Assembly (NCBI RefSeq): GCF_001005295.1
Contig: NZ_LBMK01000002.1
Coordinates: 1,855,963 to 1,919,962, forward strand
DNA: 64,000 nt
From: Streptomyces yangpuensis
GTDB lineage: Bacteria > Actinomycetota > Actinomycetes > Streptomycetales > Streptomycetaceae
Reading direction: 5' to 3'
Within the stretch, counting starts at the first letter, position 1. Every line of letters starts with the position of its first letter. Below, in pieces: positions 23,404-30,856 of the stretch. A program made the position numbers and the translations under genes. The notes under the pieces are model-generated. The model saw only the letters and a list, made by a program, of their open reading frames with translations. It had not been told where the DNA came from and did not search any database.

Positions 23404-25620
23404 ATGCCCCTGGAGCGGACGAACCTCGTGGATCACGTACGTGGTACGGCGGGCGGTACTACGGCGGCCCCCGGAACCGGAGGGACCGGCGCCGCGTCCC
23501 CCGCGCCGGCACCCGTACCGGTGCGGCTGCCCGACCATGTCGGTGCCGACCCGCCCACGCTGCTCACCGCCCACGGGTGCTGGTACCCGTCGGCGGATCC
23601 CACCGGTGAGCACGTGGCCTTCATCTGCGACCGGGCGGGTGTCCCCCAGCTGTGGAGCGGCCCCGCCCGGGGCAGCGAAGCCCATGTCCTGGACGGCGAC
23701 CCCGATCCGGTGACCGAGATCTCCTGGTCCCCCGACGGACGCTGGATCGCCTACACCTCGGCACCGGGCGGCGGCGAGCACACCCGCGTGCTGGTGGTGC
23801 GCCCGGACGGAACCGGACGGCAGGTGCTCGCCGGGGCCGAGCCCGGAAGCTCCGCGCACCTCGGCTGCTGGACCCGCGACGGCACCGCCCTGGCCGTCAC
23901 GGTCGCCCAGCCCTCCGTGTCCGGCGCGGAGCACACCGGGGCGGGACACCTTCCGTCGGACGTCGACGGCGCGCCGGCGGACGGGGCGCGGGGCCCCGGC
24001 GCGGCCTGGTCCGAACGCGACGGAACCGCGACCCTCCTCGGCGGCGGTTCGGCGCACCGGCCTGCCCTCTCCCGCGACCGGGCGTCGTCCGTGCACGTGG
24101 GGGCGGGCCCGGTGCCGGCGCTCGGCCAGGTCCGCGGGGGCGGCCTCGCGGCCTACCTGGTCGACCCCGACGGCGCGCACACGCCCGTCCTGCTGTACGG
24201 CGAGGAGGGAGCGGCGTCGCTGCGGGTGTGCGACACCAGCCCGGACGGGCGCTTCGCCCTCGTGCGCCGCGGTCCGCGCGGCCGGCGCGAGGCCCTCGTA
24301 CTCGACACCGGCTCCGGCCGCACCACCTTCGCCCTGCACGTTGCCGATGGGGACCCGTGGATCGGCCGCTTCTCCGCCGACGCGCGGACCGTGTGGCTGC
24401 GCAGCGACACGGACCGCGAATTCGCGGCCCTCCTGCGGGTCCGGCTGGATGAACAGGGCGCGGCCAGGAGCCTGACGGTGGCGGCGGAACGGCAGGAGGC
24501 CGCCCTCGACCTGCTGAGCATGCCCGATCACGGCCGCTGGGCCCTCCTCGCCTGGAACGTCCACGGTGCGACAGAGCTGGAGAGCACGGGCCTGCCCCTC
24601 ACCGACGCCGACGGCGACGTCGGACCGCGACACCGTCCGGTGCTGCCGCACGAAGTCGTGACCCGGATCGCACCCCTGGAACGCGGCGGCCTGTTCGCCG
24701 CGCTGGCCGGTTCCCGGCGCAGGCCCGGCATCTGGGAACTGGACCAGGGCCTCGTACCGGCGCGCGCCGGCTGGTCGGCCTCCGACGAGGACGCGGTACC
24801 GCCCGGCCGGCCCCCCGTACGCCCCGTGCCCCTGCGCTGCCGCGCCCGGGACGGGCTGATGCTGGGCGGCTGGTACTACCGGGCGCCGGGCCAGGACCCG
24901 GGGCGGCCCGCCCCGTGCGTCATCCACCTCCACGGCGGGCCCGAGGAACAGGAGCGGCCGGTGTTCAGCCCGCTTTACCACGAGCTCCTCGGCAGGGGCC
25001 TGGACGTGTTCGCCCCGGACGTCCGCGGCTCCTCGGGCTGGGGGCGCTCCTTCGTCGACGCCGACCTCGGCGCCGGTCGGTTCGCGGCGATCGACGACGT
25101 CGCCGACTGCGCCGCGCACGTGGTCTCCCTCGGCTATGCCGACCCCGTGCGGCTCGGGGTGATGGGCCGCTCGTACGGCGGCTACCTGACGATGGCCTCC
25201 CTCGTATGGCATCCGGACCTCTTCCGCGCCGGGGTGGCCGTCTGCGGGATGTCGGACTTCGCCACGTTCTTCGCCGGCACCGAACCGTGGATCGCCCAGT
25301 CCGCCACCGCGAAGTACGGCCATCCCGAACACGACCGGGACCTGCTGCGGGCTCTGTCCCCGATGAGCCGCATCGACCAACTGCGGGCGCCCGTGCTGGC
25401 CGTCCACGGCGAACACGACACCAACGTGCCGCCGACGGAGTCGGAGCAGTTCGTCCGCGCGGCACGGGGTCGCGGAGTGCCGGCGCGGCAGCTTACGCTG
25501 CGCGACGAGGGCCATGAATTCCTGCGGGCGGACAACAGGCGGCTCTACCGGCGCGCCGCCGCGGACTGGCTGGAGCGCCACCTCGGCGACAACCCGCTCC
25601 CCGGCCGACAGGCCACGTGA
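23404..25620 (+). CDS. S9 (prolyl oligopeptidase) family serine peptidase
   Basis: 738 residues. Residues about 40-450 form a beta-propeller with WD-like blades (TEISWSPDGRWIAYTSAPGG; CDTSPDGRFALVRR). The alpha/beta-hydrolase domain contains the oxyanion segment HLHGGPEEQERP, the nucleophile Ser590 in GRSYGGYLTM, Asp672 in HGEHDTNVP and His704 in DEGHEF. No signal peptide, so it is cytoplasmic. Start chosen at the ATG 5 bases after GGGAGAGG. It follows the NAGGN-type amidotransferase on the same strand and may be co-transcribed; a role in dipeptide turnover for osmolyte adjustment is conceivable but is only inference. Confidence 0.9.
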   Translation: MPLERTNLVDHVRGTAGGTTAAPGTGGTGAASPAPAPVPVRLPDHVGADPPTLLTAHGCWYPSADPTGEHVAFICDRAGVPQLWSGPARGSEAHVLDGDPDPVTEISWSPDGRWIAYTSAPGGGEHTRVLVVRPDGTGRQVLAGAEPGSSAHLGCWTRDGTALAVTVAQPSVSGAEHTGAGHLPSDVDGAPADGARGPGAAWSERDGTATLLGGGSAHRPALSRDRASSVHVGAGPVPALGQVRGGGLAAYLVDPDGAHTPVLLYGEEGAASLRVCDTSPDGRFALVRRGPRGRREALVLDTGSGRTTFALHVADGDPWIGRFSADARTVWLRSDTDREFAALLRVRLDEQGAARSLTVAAERQEAALDLLSMPDHGRWALLAWNVHGATELESTGLPLTDADGDVGPRHRPVLPHEVVTRIAPLERGGLFAALAGSRRRPGIWELDQGLVPARAGWSASDEDAVPPGRPPVRPVPLRCRARDGLMLGGWYYRAPGQDPGRPAPCVIHLHGGPEEQERPVFSPLYHELLGRGLDVFAPDVRGSSGWGRSFVDADLGAGRFAAIDDVADCAAHVVSLGYADPVRLGVMGRSYGGYLTMASLVWHPDLFRAGVAVCGMSDFATFFAGTEPWIAQSATAKYGHPEHDRDLLRALSPMSRIDQLRAPVLAVHGEHDTNVPPTESEQFVRAARGRGVPARQLTLRDEGHEFLRADNRRLYRRAAADWLERHLGDNPLPGRQAT

Positions 25621-25682
25621 CGGCCGAGACCATCCCCGCCGAAGCGCCGACGGCAGCCCGTCCCCTGCACGACCACCGCTGT

Positions 25683-25894
25683 TCAGGGCACGCGATCGGA
25701 GCGCCGTGAAGGCCGGTCCTCGTTCATGGGGCGGCGCCACCGGTTGTGGTCCATGTGCGATCCGGCCATGGGACCCATCCGCAGCATGCCCCCGTCCACG
25801 GCCCAGGAGGCACCCGTGACGTACAAGGCCTCGGCGCCCGCCAGGAAGGCGATGACGGCGGCGACCTCGCGGGCGTCGCCGGGGCGGCGCCGTG
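25683..25894 (-). pseudogene. 3' remnant of a second short-chain dehydrogenase
   Basis: Leftward frame: RRPGDAREVAAVIAFLAGAE, then ALYVTGASWAVDGGMLRMGP, ending 20 codons later at a TGA. This is the C-terminal substrate-loop and last strand of a classical SDR. Nothing resembling the cofactor-binding or catalytic part is found upstream of it. It converges on the S9 peptidase gene. Confidence 0.78.
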
Positions 25895-25947
25895 GTCCGA
25901 GCCCGGCTCACCCGGGTGGCCGCGCGCCAGGAGTGCCGGGCGGGTCG

Positions 25948-25957
25948 ACGGGTAGGC
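25948..25957 (+). promoter_or_regulatory. GGGTAGGCGC promoter-like element
   Basis: GGGTAGGCGC preceded 10 bases earlier by GTGCCGG; the same GTGCCGG-N10-GGGTAGGCGC arrangement occurs before the holin-like gene (37384-37410). The next gene starts about 100 bp downstream. Confidence 0.45.
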
Positions 25958-26059
25958 GCCTCGTGCGGTAGGGCACCCGGGCGGGCGCTCGGCCAACCGC
26001 CGGGCAGCCGATACCGCGCTCGGCGGGTGCCTCCCACCTGGAAGAACAGGAGAACGATC

Positions 26060-26440
26060 ATGAGTGGCAAGTCGGACAGGGAAGCGTCGCAGCACGAGGC
26101 GAGCCGGCACCGGGGAGCACAGCACGGCTGGTCGCCCGACGTCGACGAGACGCGTCAGCAGGACAATCCCAGCGCCCACCGGTCCTTCCACCCGGACCGC
26201 TACGCCCCCGCGAAGGGCGCCGGCAGGACGGTGTCGAAGGAGGAGTCGGGAAACCCCCACGGAAATCCGACCGAGAGCAGCAGCCGGAGCGGCGAGGAAC
26301 TGGCCCGTAAGGGCGAGGACGGCATGCACGACAAGGGTCCGAAGGGGAAGTCGCGCCGCCCCAGCGGCAGCAAGGACGCCTCTGCCTTCACCGGAATACG
26401 GCCCGAGGACCACCGTACCGAGGGGCCCGCCGGCAGGTGA
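26060..26440 (+). CDS. Hydrophilic, probably disordered stress-type protein
   Basis: 126 residues of strongly polar composition (Ser, Arg, Gly, Glu, His, Lys) with no hydrophobic segment. Motifs such as SAHRSFHPDRYAPAKGAGRTVSKEESGNPHGNP and GKSRRPSGSKDASAFTGIRPEDHR suggest an intrinsically disordered, hydrophilin-like protein. GAACAGGAGAACG supplies a ribosome site. An upstream GGGTAGGCGC element, shared with other small genes here, hints at general-stress control. No named family recognised. Confidence 0.68.
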   Translation: MSGKSDREASQHEASRHRGAQHGWSPDVDETRQQDNPSAHRSFHPDRYAPAKGAGRTVSKEESGNPHGNPTESSSRSGEELARKGEDGMHDKGPKGKSRRPSGSKDASAFTGIRPEDHRTEGPAGR

Positions 26441-26484
26441 CGGCCGGTCGCGGCGTCCGGCTGAGGTGGGCGGCCTCGCCGAGG

Positions 26485-26961
26485 TCAGGGCGAAGACAGC
26501 CCAGGGTCGTCAGAGCGCGGTTCCTCAGGACGGGCGCTGTGATCGGGGTGGCCGGCGGTCCGGCGCGCCTCCTTCATCTCGGCCTCGTACAGGTGCTGCC
26601 TCCCGGCGGCCAGTGCTGCGACCGCCTGACGCTCAAGCCCCCGGAACGGCTCGTAGTACGTGCGGTCGTACGCCTCGACGATCTGGAAGGTCCAGTGGCC
26701 GGGGATGACGTTGCGGCCGAGGATGTCCCTCTGGACCCGACCGGCCCACTCGTCGTGTCCGGCCGCCCTGAGCAGCCGGACCGCGCGGTCCAGTTCGAGA
26801 TCCGCCGTCCCCGTCAGCTGGTGGAACCCGTACAGGTGGCCCCGGGCGCGCTCCACGGTTTCCAGCGCCTTCGAGAGTGACCCGAGGGCTTCCACCGTCA
26901 CATCGTCCACCCCGGCCGGGCGCTGATGTGCCGGGTCCGGTCCGTCATCGCGTCGCGTCAT
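26485..26961 (-). CDS. Conserved-looking hypothetical helical protein
   Basis: 158 residues, mostly helical and soluble: VEALGSLSKALETVERARGHLYGFHQLTG, LELDRAVRLLRAAGHDEWAGR and FQIVEAYDRTYYEPFRGLERQAVAAL. The central QRDILGRNVIPGHWTFQIVEAYD looks like a conserved core. Tail is Arg/Glu/Pro rich. I do not recognise a family and propose no function. It converges on the disordered protein gene with a 44-bp gap. Confidence 0.68.
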   Translation of the reverse strand: MTRRDDGPDPAHQRPAGVDDVTVEALGSLSKALETVERARGHLYGFHQLTGTADLELDRAVRLLRAAGHDEWAGRVQRDILGRNVIPGHWTFQIVEAYDRTYYEPFRGLERQAVAALAAGRQHLYEAEMKEARRTAGHPDHSARPEEPRSDDPGLSSP

Positions 26962-27158
26962 ACTTCGGCACTGCCCGCCCGGACCGCCCGCTCATGCCCT
27001 TCCGGTCCCCGCTTCCCCCGAAGGCAGCACCCGTGCCGCGGGGGCATCCGGCCACGCTCGCGTCGGCCCCCTGCCTAGCTGATGACGGACGGCCACGATG
27101 GCTCCCTCCCGACGACGACGGCGAACGGAACGCCCGAGGCGGCGGCACTGGCCGCGGC

Positions 27159-27488
27159 TCAGCGCCCCAGGGCGTTCTTGAGCTGCTGCTTGGTCATCGT
27201 CGAGCGGCCGTCGATGCCGCGCTTCTTCGCCTCCCGGTACAGGTCGTCCTTGGTGGGCCCGGACGAGCTGCCGCCGCCACCGGACTTCTCGCCTCCGCGC
27301 TGGGAGGCGGACTTGCCCTGGGTGGAGCTGCGGCTGGCGGTCTTGCTCTCTCCCGAACGAGCGCGTTCCTTGTTGACCGTCCGGGAGGCCATCTCCTTCG
27401 CGCGCTCCTCCGACATACCGCGCTTCTCGCCCGACTCCTTGATGTGCTCGTACTGGCGCTCGCGCTTGGGGCTGGATCCTCGGGGCAT
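27159..27488 (-). CDS. Plasmid-stabilisation-like / Rho-N domain small basic protein
   Basis: 109 residues. The N-terminal half (MPRGSSPKRERQYEHIKES, MSEERAKEMASRTVNKERA) is the pattern annotated in streptomycetes as plasmid stabilisation protein. The C-terminal 40 residues (TKDDLYREAKKRGIDGRSTMTKQQLKNAL) form a SAP/Rho-N-like helix-extended-loop-helix that usually binds nucleic acid. A Ser/Gly linker joins them. AAAGG precedes the chosen ATG. A nucleic-acid role is likely, the plasmid role is only by name. Confidence 0.8.
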   Translation of the reverse strand: MPRGSSPKRERQYEHIKESGEKRGMSEERAKEMASRTVNKERARSGESKTASRSSTQGKSASQRGGEKSGGGGSSSGPTKDDLYREAKKRGIDGRSTMTKQQLKNALGR

Positions 27489-27862
27489 GACGCAACCTTT
27501 CATCAGCGGTGCGATTCAACGGTCATCGTGCGCGTACCCAGATAACGCCACATATCACGCGAATCGGGCTGGATGCCCGGAGGGGTCGGCGGGTCTCTGA
27601 GGCTCACTGCGGCCTTCTCGCGCCGGCGGGCCCGGGCCCGGTGGGCGAGAACGGCAACACGATGCTGGTCGCGCTGCCCCCGCGACCGTGCCACGCGCCG
27701 CCCCCGGCCCCCCTTCCCACGCGAGCCAGGAAGGCCGGAGGGCGGCTTCCTACGCGCCTGCCGTCGGCCATAGCGCGTGGTCCCGGTCCGCATGCGACCT
27801 CCCGGCAGGAGCATCCTGGAAGCAGGAGAACCGGACGACATGCCCCGAGGGACGGAGCGCGA
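27489..27862. other. Intergenic region, no gene seen
   Basis: About 370 bp between two divergent units. It includes a lower-GC patch at 27521-27565 that may be the promoter of the leftward gene, and a C-rich stretch near 27700-27720. I see no coding frame or RNA gene. Confidence 0.4.
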
Positions 27863-28417
27863 GTGAGGACACTTACGCACAACCGGCCCCTGCAAGGCCG
27901 CACCGTGGTGGTGACGGGGGCGGCGCGCGGCCTGGGAGCGGCGCTGGCCCGGGCGTTCGACGACCGGGGCGCGCGGCTGGCCCTGCTGGGCCTCGAAGGA
28001 GAGCGCCTGCGGGAGCTGGCCGCCTCCTTGCACGGCGAAGCGGCCTGCTGGGAGGTCGACTTGACGGACGACGCAGCCATGGCCGACACCGCCCGACAGG
28101 TGCGGGGGCGCCTCGGACCCGCGTCCGTCGTCGTGGGCAACGCCGGGGTCGCCGAGGGAGGGCCGTTCGCCGACTTGGACCCGCAGGTCTGAACGGCGGC
28201 CCAGGTCGCCGACAGGCTGGCCGCCGCCGCGGAACGACGTGCGGCCTCGGTCTACGTCCCCGCCTGGCTTCGTGCCGTGCAACCGGTGCGGGCCTGCCTC
28301 CCGGCCGTCGTCACGTGCGTCGCCCGCACCGAACTGCCGCGTCTGGAACGTACCCAGCGGCTGGAGCCGACCGGTCTGCTCGGCGCGGGCGGCCGCGCCG
28401 ACGAGCGCCACGGCTGA
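27863..28417 (+). pseudogene. Short-chain dehydrogenase with internal deletion and stop
   Basis: The first 109 codons give a good SDR N-terminus: TVVVTGAARGLGAALARAF, ALLGLEGERLREL and VVVGNAGVAEGGPFADLDP, ending in TGA at 28190. The same frame continues for 74 codons with an SDR C-terminus (AAQVADRLAAAAERRAASVY, VPAWLRAVQPVRACLPAVV) to a TGA at 28415. The catalytic Ser-Tyr-Lys core, roughly 100 residues, is missing between them. This is an SDR gene that lost its centre; it cannot be an active oxidoreductase. Confidence 0.82.
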
Positions 28418-28546
28418 CCGACCGCGCCGCCGGACGCCCGCTCGCGCCCGTCCGCCCGACCCGTCCCGGCCAACCCCCTGCGCGTCATGCGCGTCGCCGG
28501 ACTCGGCCAGGTCGTCACCATCACCGGGAATCAATACCGCCCGGCA

Positions 28547-28555
28547 GGGTAGGCG
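28547..28555 (+). promoter_or_regulatory. GGGTAGGCG promoter-like element before the DUF5133 gene
   Basis: GGGTAGGCG, 40 bp before the ATG of the DUF5133 gene; matches the element seen before four other small genes. Confidence 0.45.
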
Positions 28556-28595
28556 ACGGCCACTTGATCGATCTCATGGCGAAAGGCAACCACCC

Positions 28596-28838
28596 ATGCT
28601 GATGGCTCACCCGGCCGTGCTGCCCGGTCTCGTCGACCGCTACTGGGCGCTGTCCGTGCTCGACGCCTCGGAGGGCGACTCACCCGTGCGCAAGGAGATC
28701 GAAGCCGTCGAGCGCGCACTGTGCGTGGCCACCGGCACCACCGACGTGCACGCCGCCCTGATCGCCGCCCGCCTTCACCTGCCGGGCACGGGCACCCTCG
28801 ACGACTCGGTACTCGCCGCAGGCCGAGAGCCGGCTTGA
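28596..28838 (+). CDS. DUF5133 protein
   Basis: 80 residues. The sequence MLMAHPAVLPGLVDRYWALSVLDA followed by LCVATGTTDVHAALIAARLHLPG is the DUF5133 signature of streptomycetes; the proteins are small, cytoplasmic and of unknown function, often near stress or secondary-metabolism genes. GAAAGG lies 11 bases before the ATG. Its 3' end runs into the wreck of a convergent gene. Confidence 0.88.
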   Translation: MLMAHPAVLPGLVDRYWALSVLDASEGDSPVRKEIEAVERALCVATGTTDVHAALIAARLHLPGTGTLDDSVLAAGREPA

Positions 28839-28841
28839 GCA

Positions 28842-29350
28842 CGCAGTGGCCTCGGCGAACAGCCGCAGGGAGGCTTCGAGCCAGGCGTCGTAGACGTCCT
28901 CCGCATCGTCCAGGGCGGGGCACGTACCCCACCGGGTCCGTACAGCGGCGACCTGTCCGGGTGCAGCGGCACATGGGCGCTGTACCAGGCCCGTACGGCG
29001 CCCGCTCGCTCGGCATCCGTGCCGCTCCGCAGATACCCGACGAGGGCCGCCGCCACCCGGCGGCGGCCGAAGGCGTAGACCGCCGGCTCGACGAACCAGC
29101 GGCAGAAGCTCGGGTCCGGATCGTGGACGGTTGCCGCCATCAACGGGCCGAACCACTCCTCGGGCATGCTCTCCCGTTCGAGCAGCGGCTTACGCACCGC
29201 ATGGGCGAGGTGGCGGGCCCGAAGATCGCCCGGCTCCCCGGCGGCGGCGTCGACGCCCAGCAGCCGGGCCACCTCCGTCGCGCACGTCAGGAACGAACGC
29301 GGCTCGGTTCGTGCGTCTGTGCTCGTGCCTGTGCTGTCGTCATCGCTCAC
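28842..29350 (-). pseudogene. Frameshifted hypothetical gene
   Basis: From a GTG at 29350 the frame gives a coherent protein: SFLTCATEVARLLGVDA, EWFGPLMAATVHDPDPSFCRWFV, AVYAFGRRRVAAALVGYL and GAVRAWYSAHVPL. Around 28925-28950 it loses sense, and the neighbouring minus-strand frame takes over with LDDAEDVYDAWLEASLRLFAEA. One base has been gained or lost. The restored frame has no stop before it crosses into the opposite DUF5133 gene, so the 3' end is probably also truncated. I have seen similar proteins in streptomycetes but know no function. Confidence 0.7.
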
Positions 29351-29384
29351 AAGACGATTCTGTGCGACGGCAGTAGACGGTTCC

Positions 29385-30212
29385 TCAGAACGCCGTGGAG
29401 AGCGCCACATGCCGCCACTGGTCGAGTTCACGTCGTACCAGATCCAGCTTTGCCTCGACACGTTCCACCGCGTCCGCGCCCAACTGCAGCCGCAACGGCG
29501 GCTGGTCGGTCTCGGTGATGTCCACGATGGCTCGGGCCGCCTTCGCCGGATCGCCCGGCTGGAGACCGTCGAACGTGCTCATCGCCTCGCGCACCGGCCC
29601 CGCACCGGCGGCGTAGTCGGCGATGCCGGCCGGCTCGACCCGGAGGCTGGAGGTGCCCAGGAAGCCGGTCCGGAAGCCGCCGGGTTCGATGACCGTGACG
29701 CGGATCCCGAGAGGGGCCAGCTCGCCGTGCAGGGCCTCGGAGATGCCTTCGAGGGCGAACTTCGACGCACCGTACAGGCCCACCGCCGGAGCGGTGGCGA
29801 AGCCGCCCACGGAGCTGATGTTCAGGACGTGCCCGGAACGCTGGGCGCGCAGCGTCGGCAGGGTCGCCCGGAGCGTATTGAGCACGCCGAACACGTTGAC
29901 CTCGAACAGATCCCGGGCAGCCCGGTCCGAGACCTCCTCGATCGCGCCCACGAGGCCGTAGCCGGCGTTGTTGACGACGGTGTCGATCCGGCCGAACCTG
30001 GCCAGTCCGGCCTCCACCGCCGCCGCCAACTGCCCCTCGTCGGTGACGTCCGCGTCCACCGCCAGCAACCCGTCCGGCCTCTCCGGGTGGGCCTTGAGCA
30101 CCACCGACGCGTCCCGCGCCGTGGCGATCACGCCGTGCCCCCGCTCCAGCGCCTCACGTGTGATCTCCGCGCCGAGCCCGCGCGATGCACCGGTGACAAA
30201 CCAAACGTTCAT
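29385..30212 (-). CDS. Short-chain dehydrogenase/oxidoreductase
   Basis: 275 residues, complete classical SDR. Cofactor motif TGASRGLG (residues about 8-15), NNAGYG at about 87, catalytic Ser in NISSVGG and Tyr-x3-Lys in YGASKFALEG, then EPGGFRT. The loop after the first motif (TARD) with Arg suggests NADP preference. The start is the ATG 4 bases after GGGAG. It diverges from a MerR regulator with a dyad between them, a frequent SDR/MerR pairing in streptomycetes; substrate unknown. Confidence 0.92.
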   Translation of the reverse strand: MNVWFVTGASRGLGAEITREALERGHGVIATARDASVVLKAHPERPDGLLAVDADVTDEGQLAAAVEAGLARFGRIDTVVNNAGYGLVGAIEEVSDRAARDLFEVNVFGVLNTLRATLPTLRAQRSGHVLNISSVGGFATAPAVGLYGASKFALEGISEALHGELAPLGIRVTVIEPGGFRTGFLGTSSLRVEPAGIADYAAGAGPVREAMSTFDGLQPGDPAKAARAIVDITETDQPPLRLQLGADAVERVEAKLDLVRRELDQWRHVALSTAF

Positions 30213-30262
30213 GTTCTCCCGCATTCCGATCGTCCGACTGGCCGTCACATCAACGCTAGGAG

Positions 30263-30278
30263 CTAGAGTCCGGTCTAG
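30263..30278. promoter_or_regulatory. Probable MerR operator
   Basis: CTAGA, six bases, TCTAG: a perfect 5-bp dyad in a rare TA-bearing patch, 51 bp before the SDR start and 29 bp before the MerR start. MerR proteins bind such dyads within the promoter spacer. Confidence 0.6.
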
Positions 30279-30306
30279 ATCAAGAGCGGCGTGACGGGAG
30301 TCACTC

Positions 30307-30825
30307 ATGGACCTGACCATCGGCGAAGTGGCGCAGCGCAGTGGGCTGAGCGTGCACGCGCTGCGGTTCTACGAGCGGGAGGGCCTGTTCGCCAACCCGG
30401 TGCGCCGCCTGTCCAACGGCCGCCGGATCTACCACGAAGAGGATGTGGAGTGGCTGGCGGTCTGCACCAAGCTGCGCTCCTCGGGGATGTCGGTGGCGAT
30501 GATCCGGCAGTACATCGAGCTGGTCCGGCAGGGTCCGGGTAACGAGCTCGACCGCCTGGAGCTGCTGCGCCGCCACGAGGCCTTCGTGGAGGCGCAGATC
30601 AGGGAACTGCGAGAAGCGCTGGGCGTGATGCGGCACAAGGTGCGGATCTACGAGGACCACGTGGAGCGGGGTGAGGCCGACCGGCTGTGGAACCCGTCCC
30701 GCACGGACGCCACGGCCACGGACTGCACGCCGCCGGACACCACGGCACCGGGCTGCACGCCGCCGGACACCACGGCACCGGGCTGCACGCCGCCGCCGGG
30801 GCCGCAGACGGCCGGCAGGACGTAG
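30307..30825 (+). CDS. MerR family transcriptional regulator with a repeat tail
   Basis: 172 residues. The winged helix-turn-helix fills residues 1-70: LTIGEVAQRSGLSVHALRFYEREGL, then RRIYHEEDVEWLAVCTKLRSSGMSV. A dimerising coiled coil follows to about 125 (LLRRHEAFVEAQIRELREALGVMRHKVRIYEDH). The C-terminal 45 residues are a tandem repeat of the ten-residue unit CTPPDTTAPG, encoded by a 30-bp DNA repeat, with three Cys. The repeat is not part of the family and may be slippage or a metal-binding tail. It is divergent from the SDR gene that it presumably regulates. Confidence 0.92.
   Translation: MDLTIGEVAQRSGLSVHALRFYEREGLFANPVRRLSNGRRIYHEEDVEWLAVCTKLRSSGMSVAMIRQYIELVRQGPGNELDRLELLRRHEAFVEAQIRELREALGVMRHKVRIYEDHVERGEADRLWNPSRTDATATDCTPPDTTAPGCTPPDTTAPGCTPPPGPQTAGRT
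30721..30795 (+). repeat. 30-bp in-frame tandem repeat in the MerR gene
   Basis: About 2.5 copies of a 30-bp unit (period 30, copies at 30721, 30751 and 30781) coding for the decapeptide CTPPDTTAPG. Copies are almost identical, which suggests recent expansion. Confidence 0.9.
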
Positions 30826-30856
30826 GCGACGGCCGACCGCCCACCCCCGCCTGCAG

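Noticed and set aside
23374..26070. A very long open frame on the minus strand across the S9 peptidase gene (and similar ones at 10337-12103, 21810-23405 and 49147-51573)
   Set aside because: They are mirror frames caused by G/C at third positions of the real genes; their translations are low-complexity Arg/Gly/His/Val mixtures without domain motifs.
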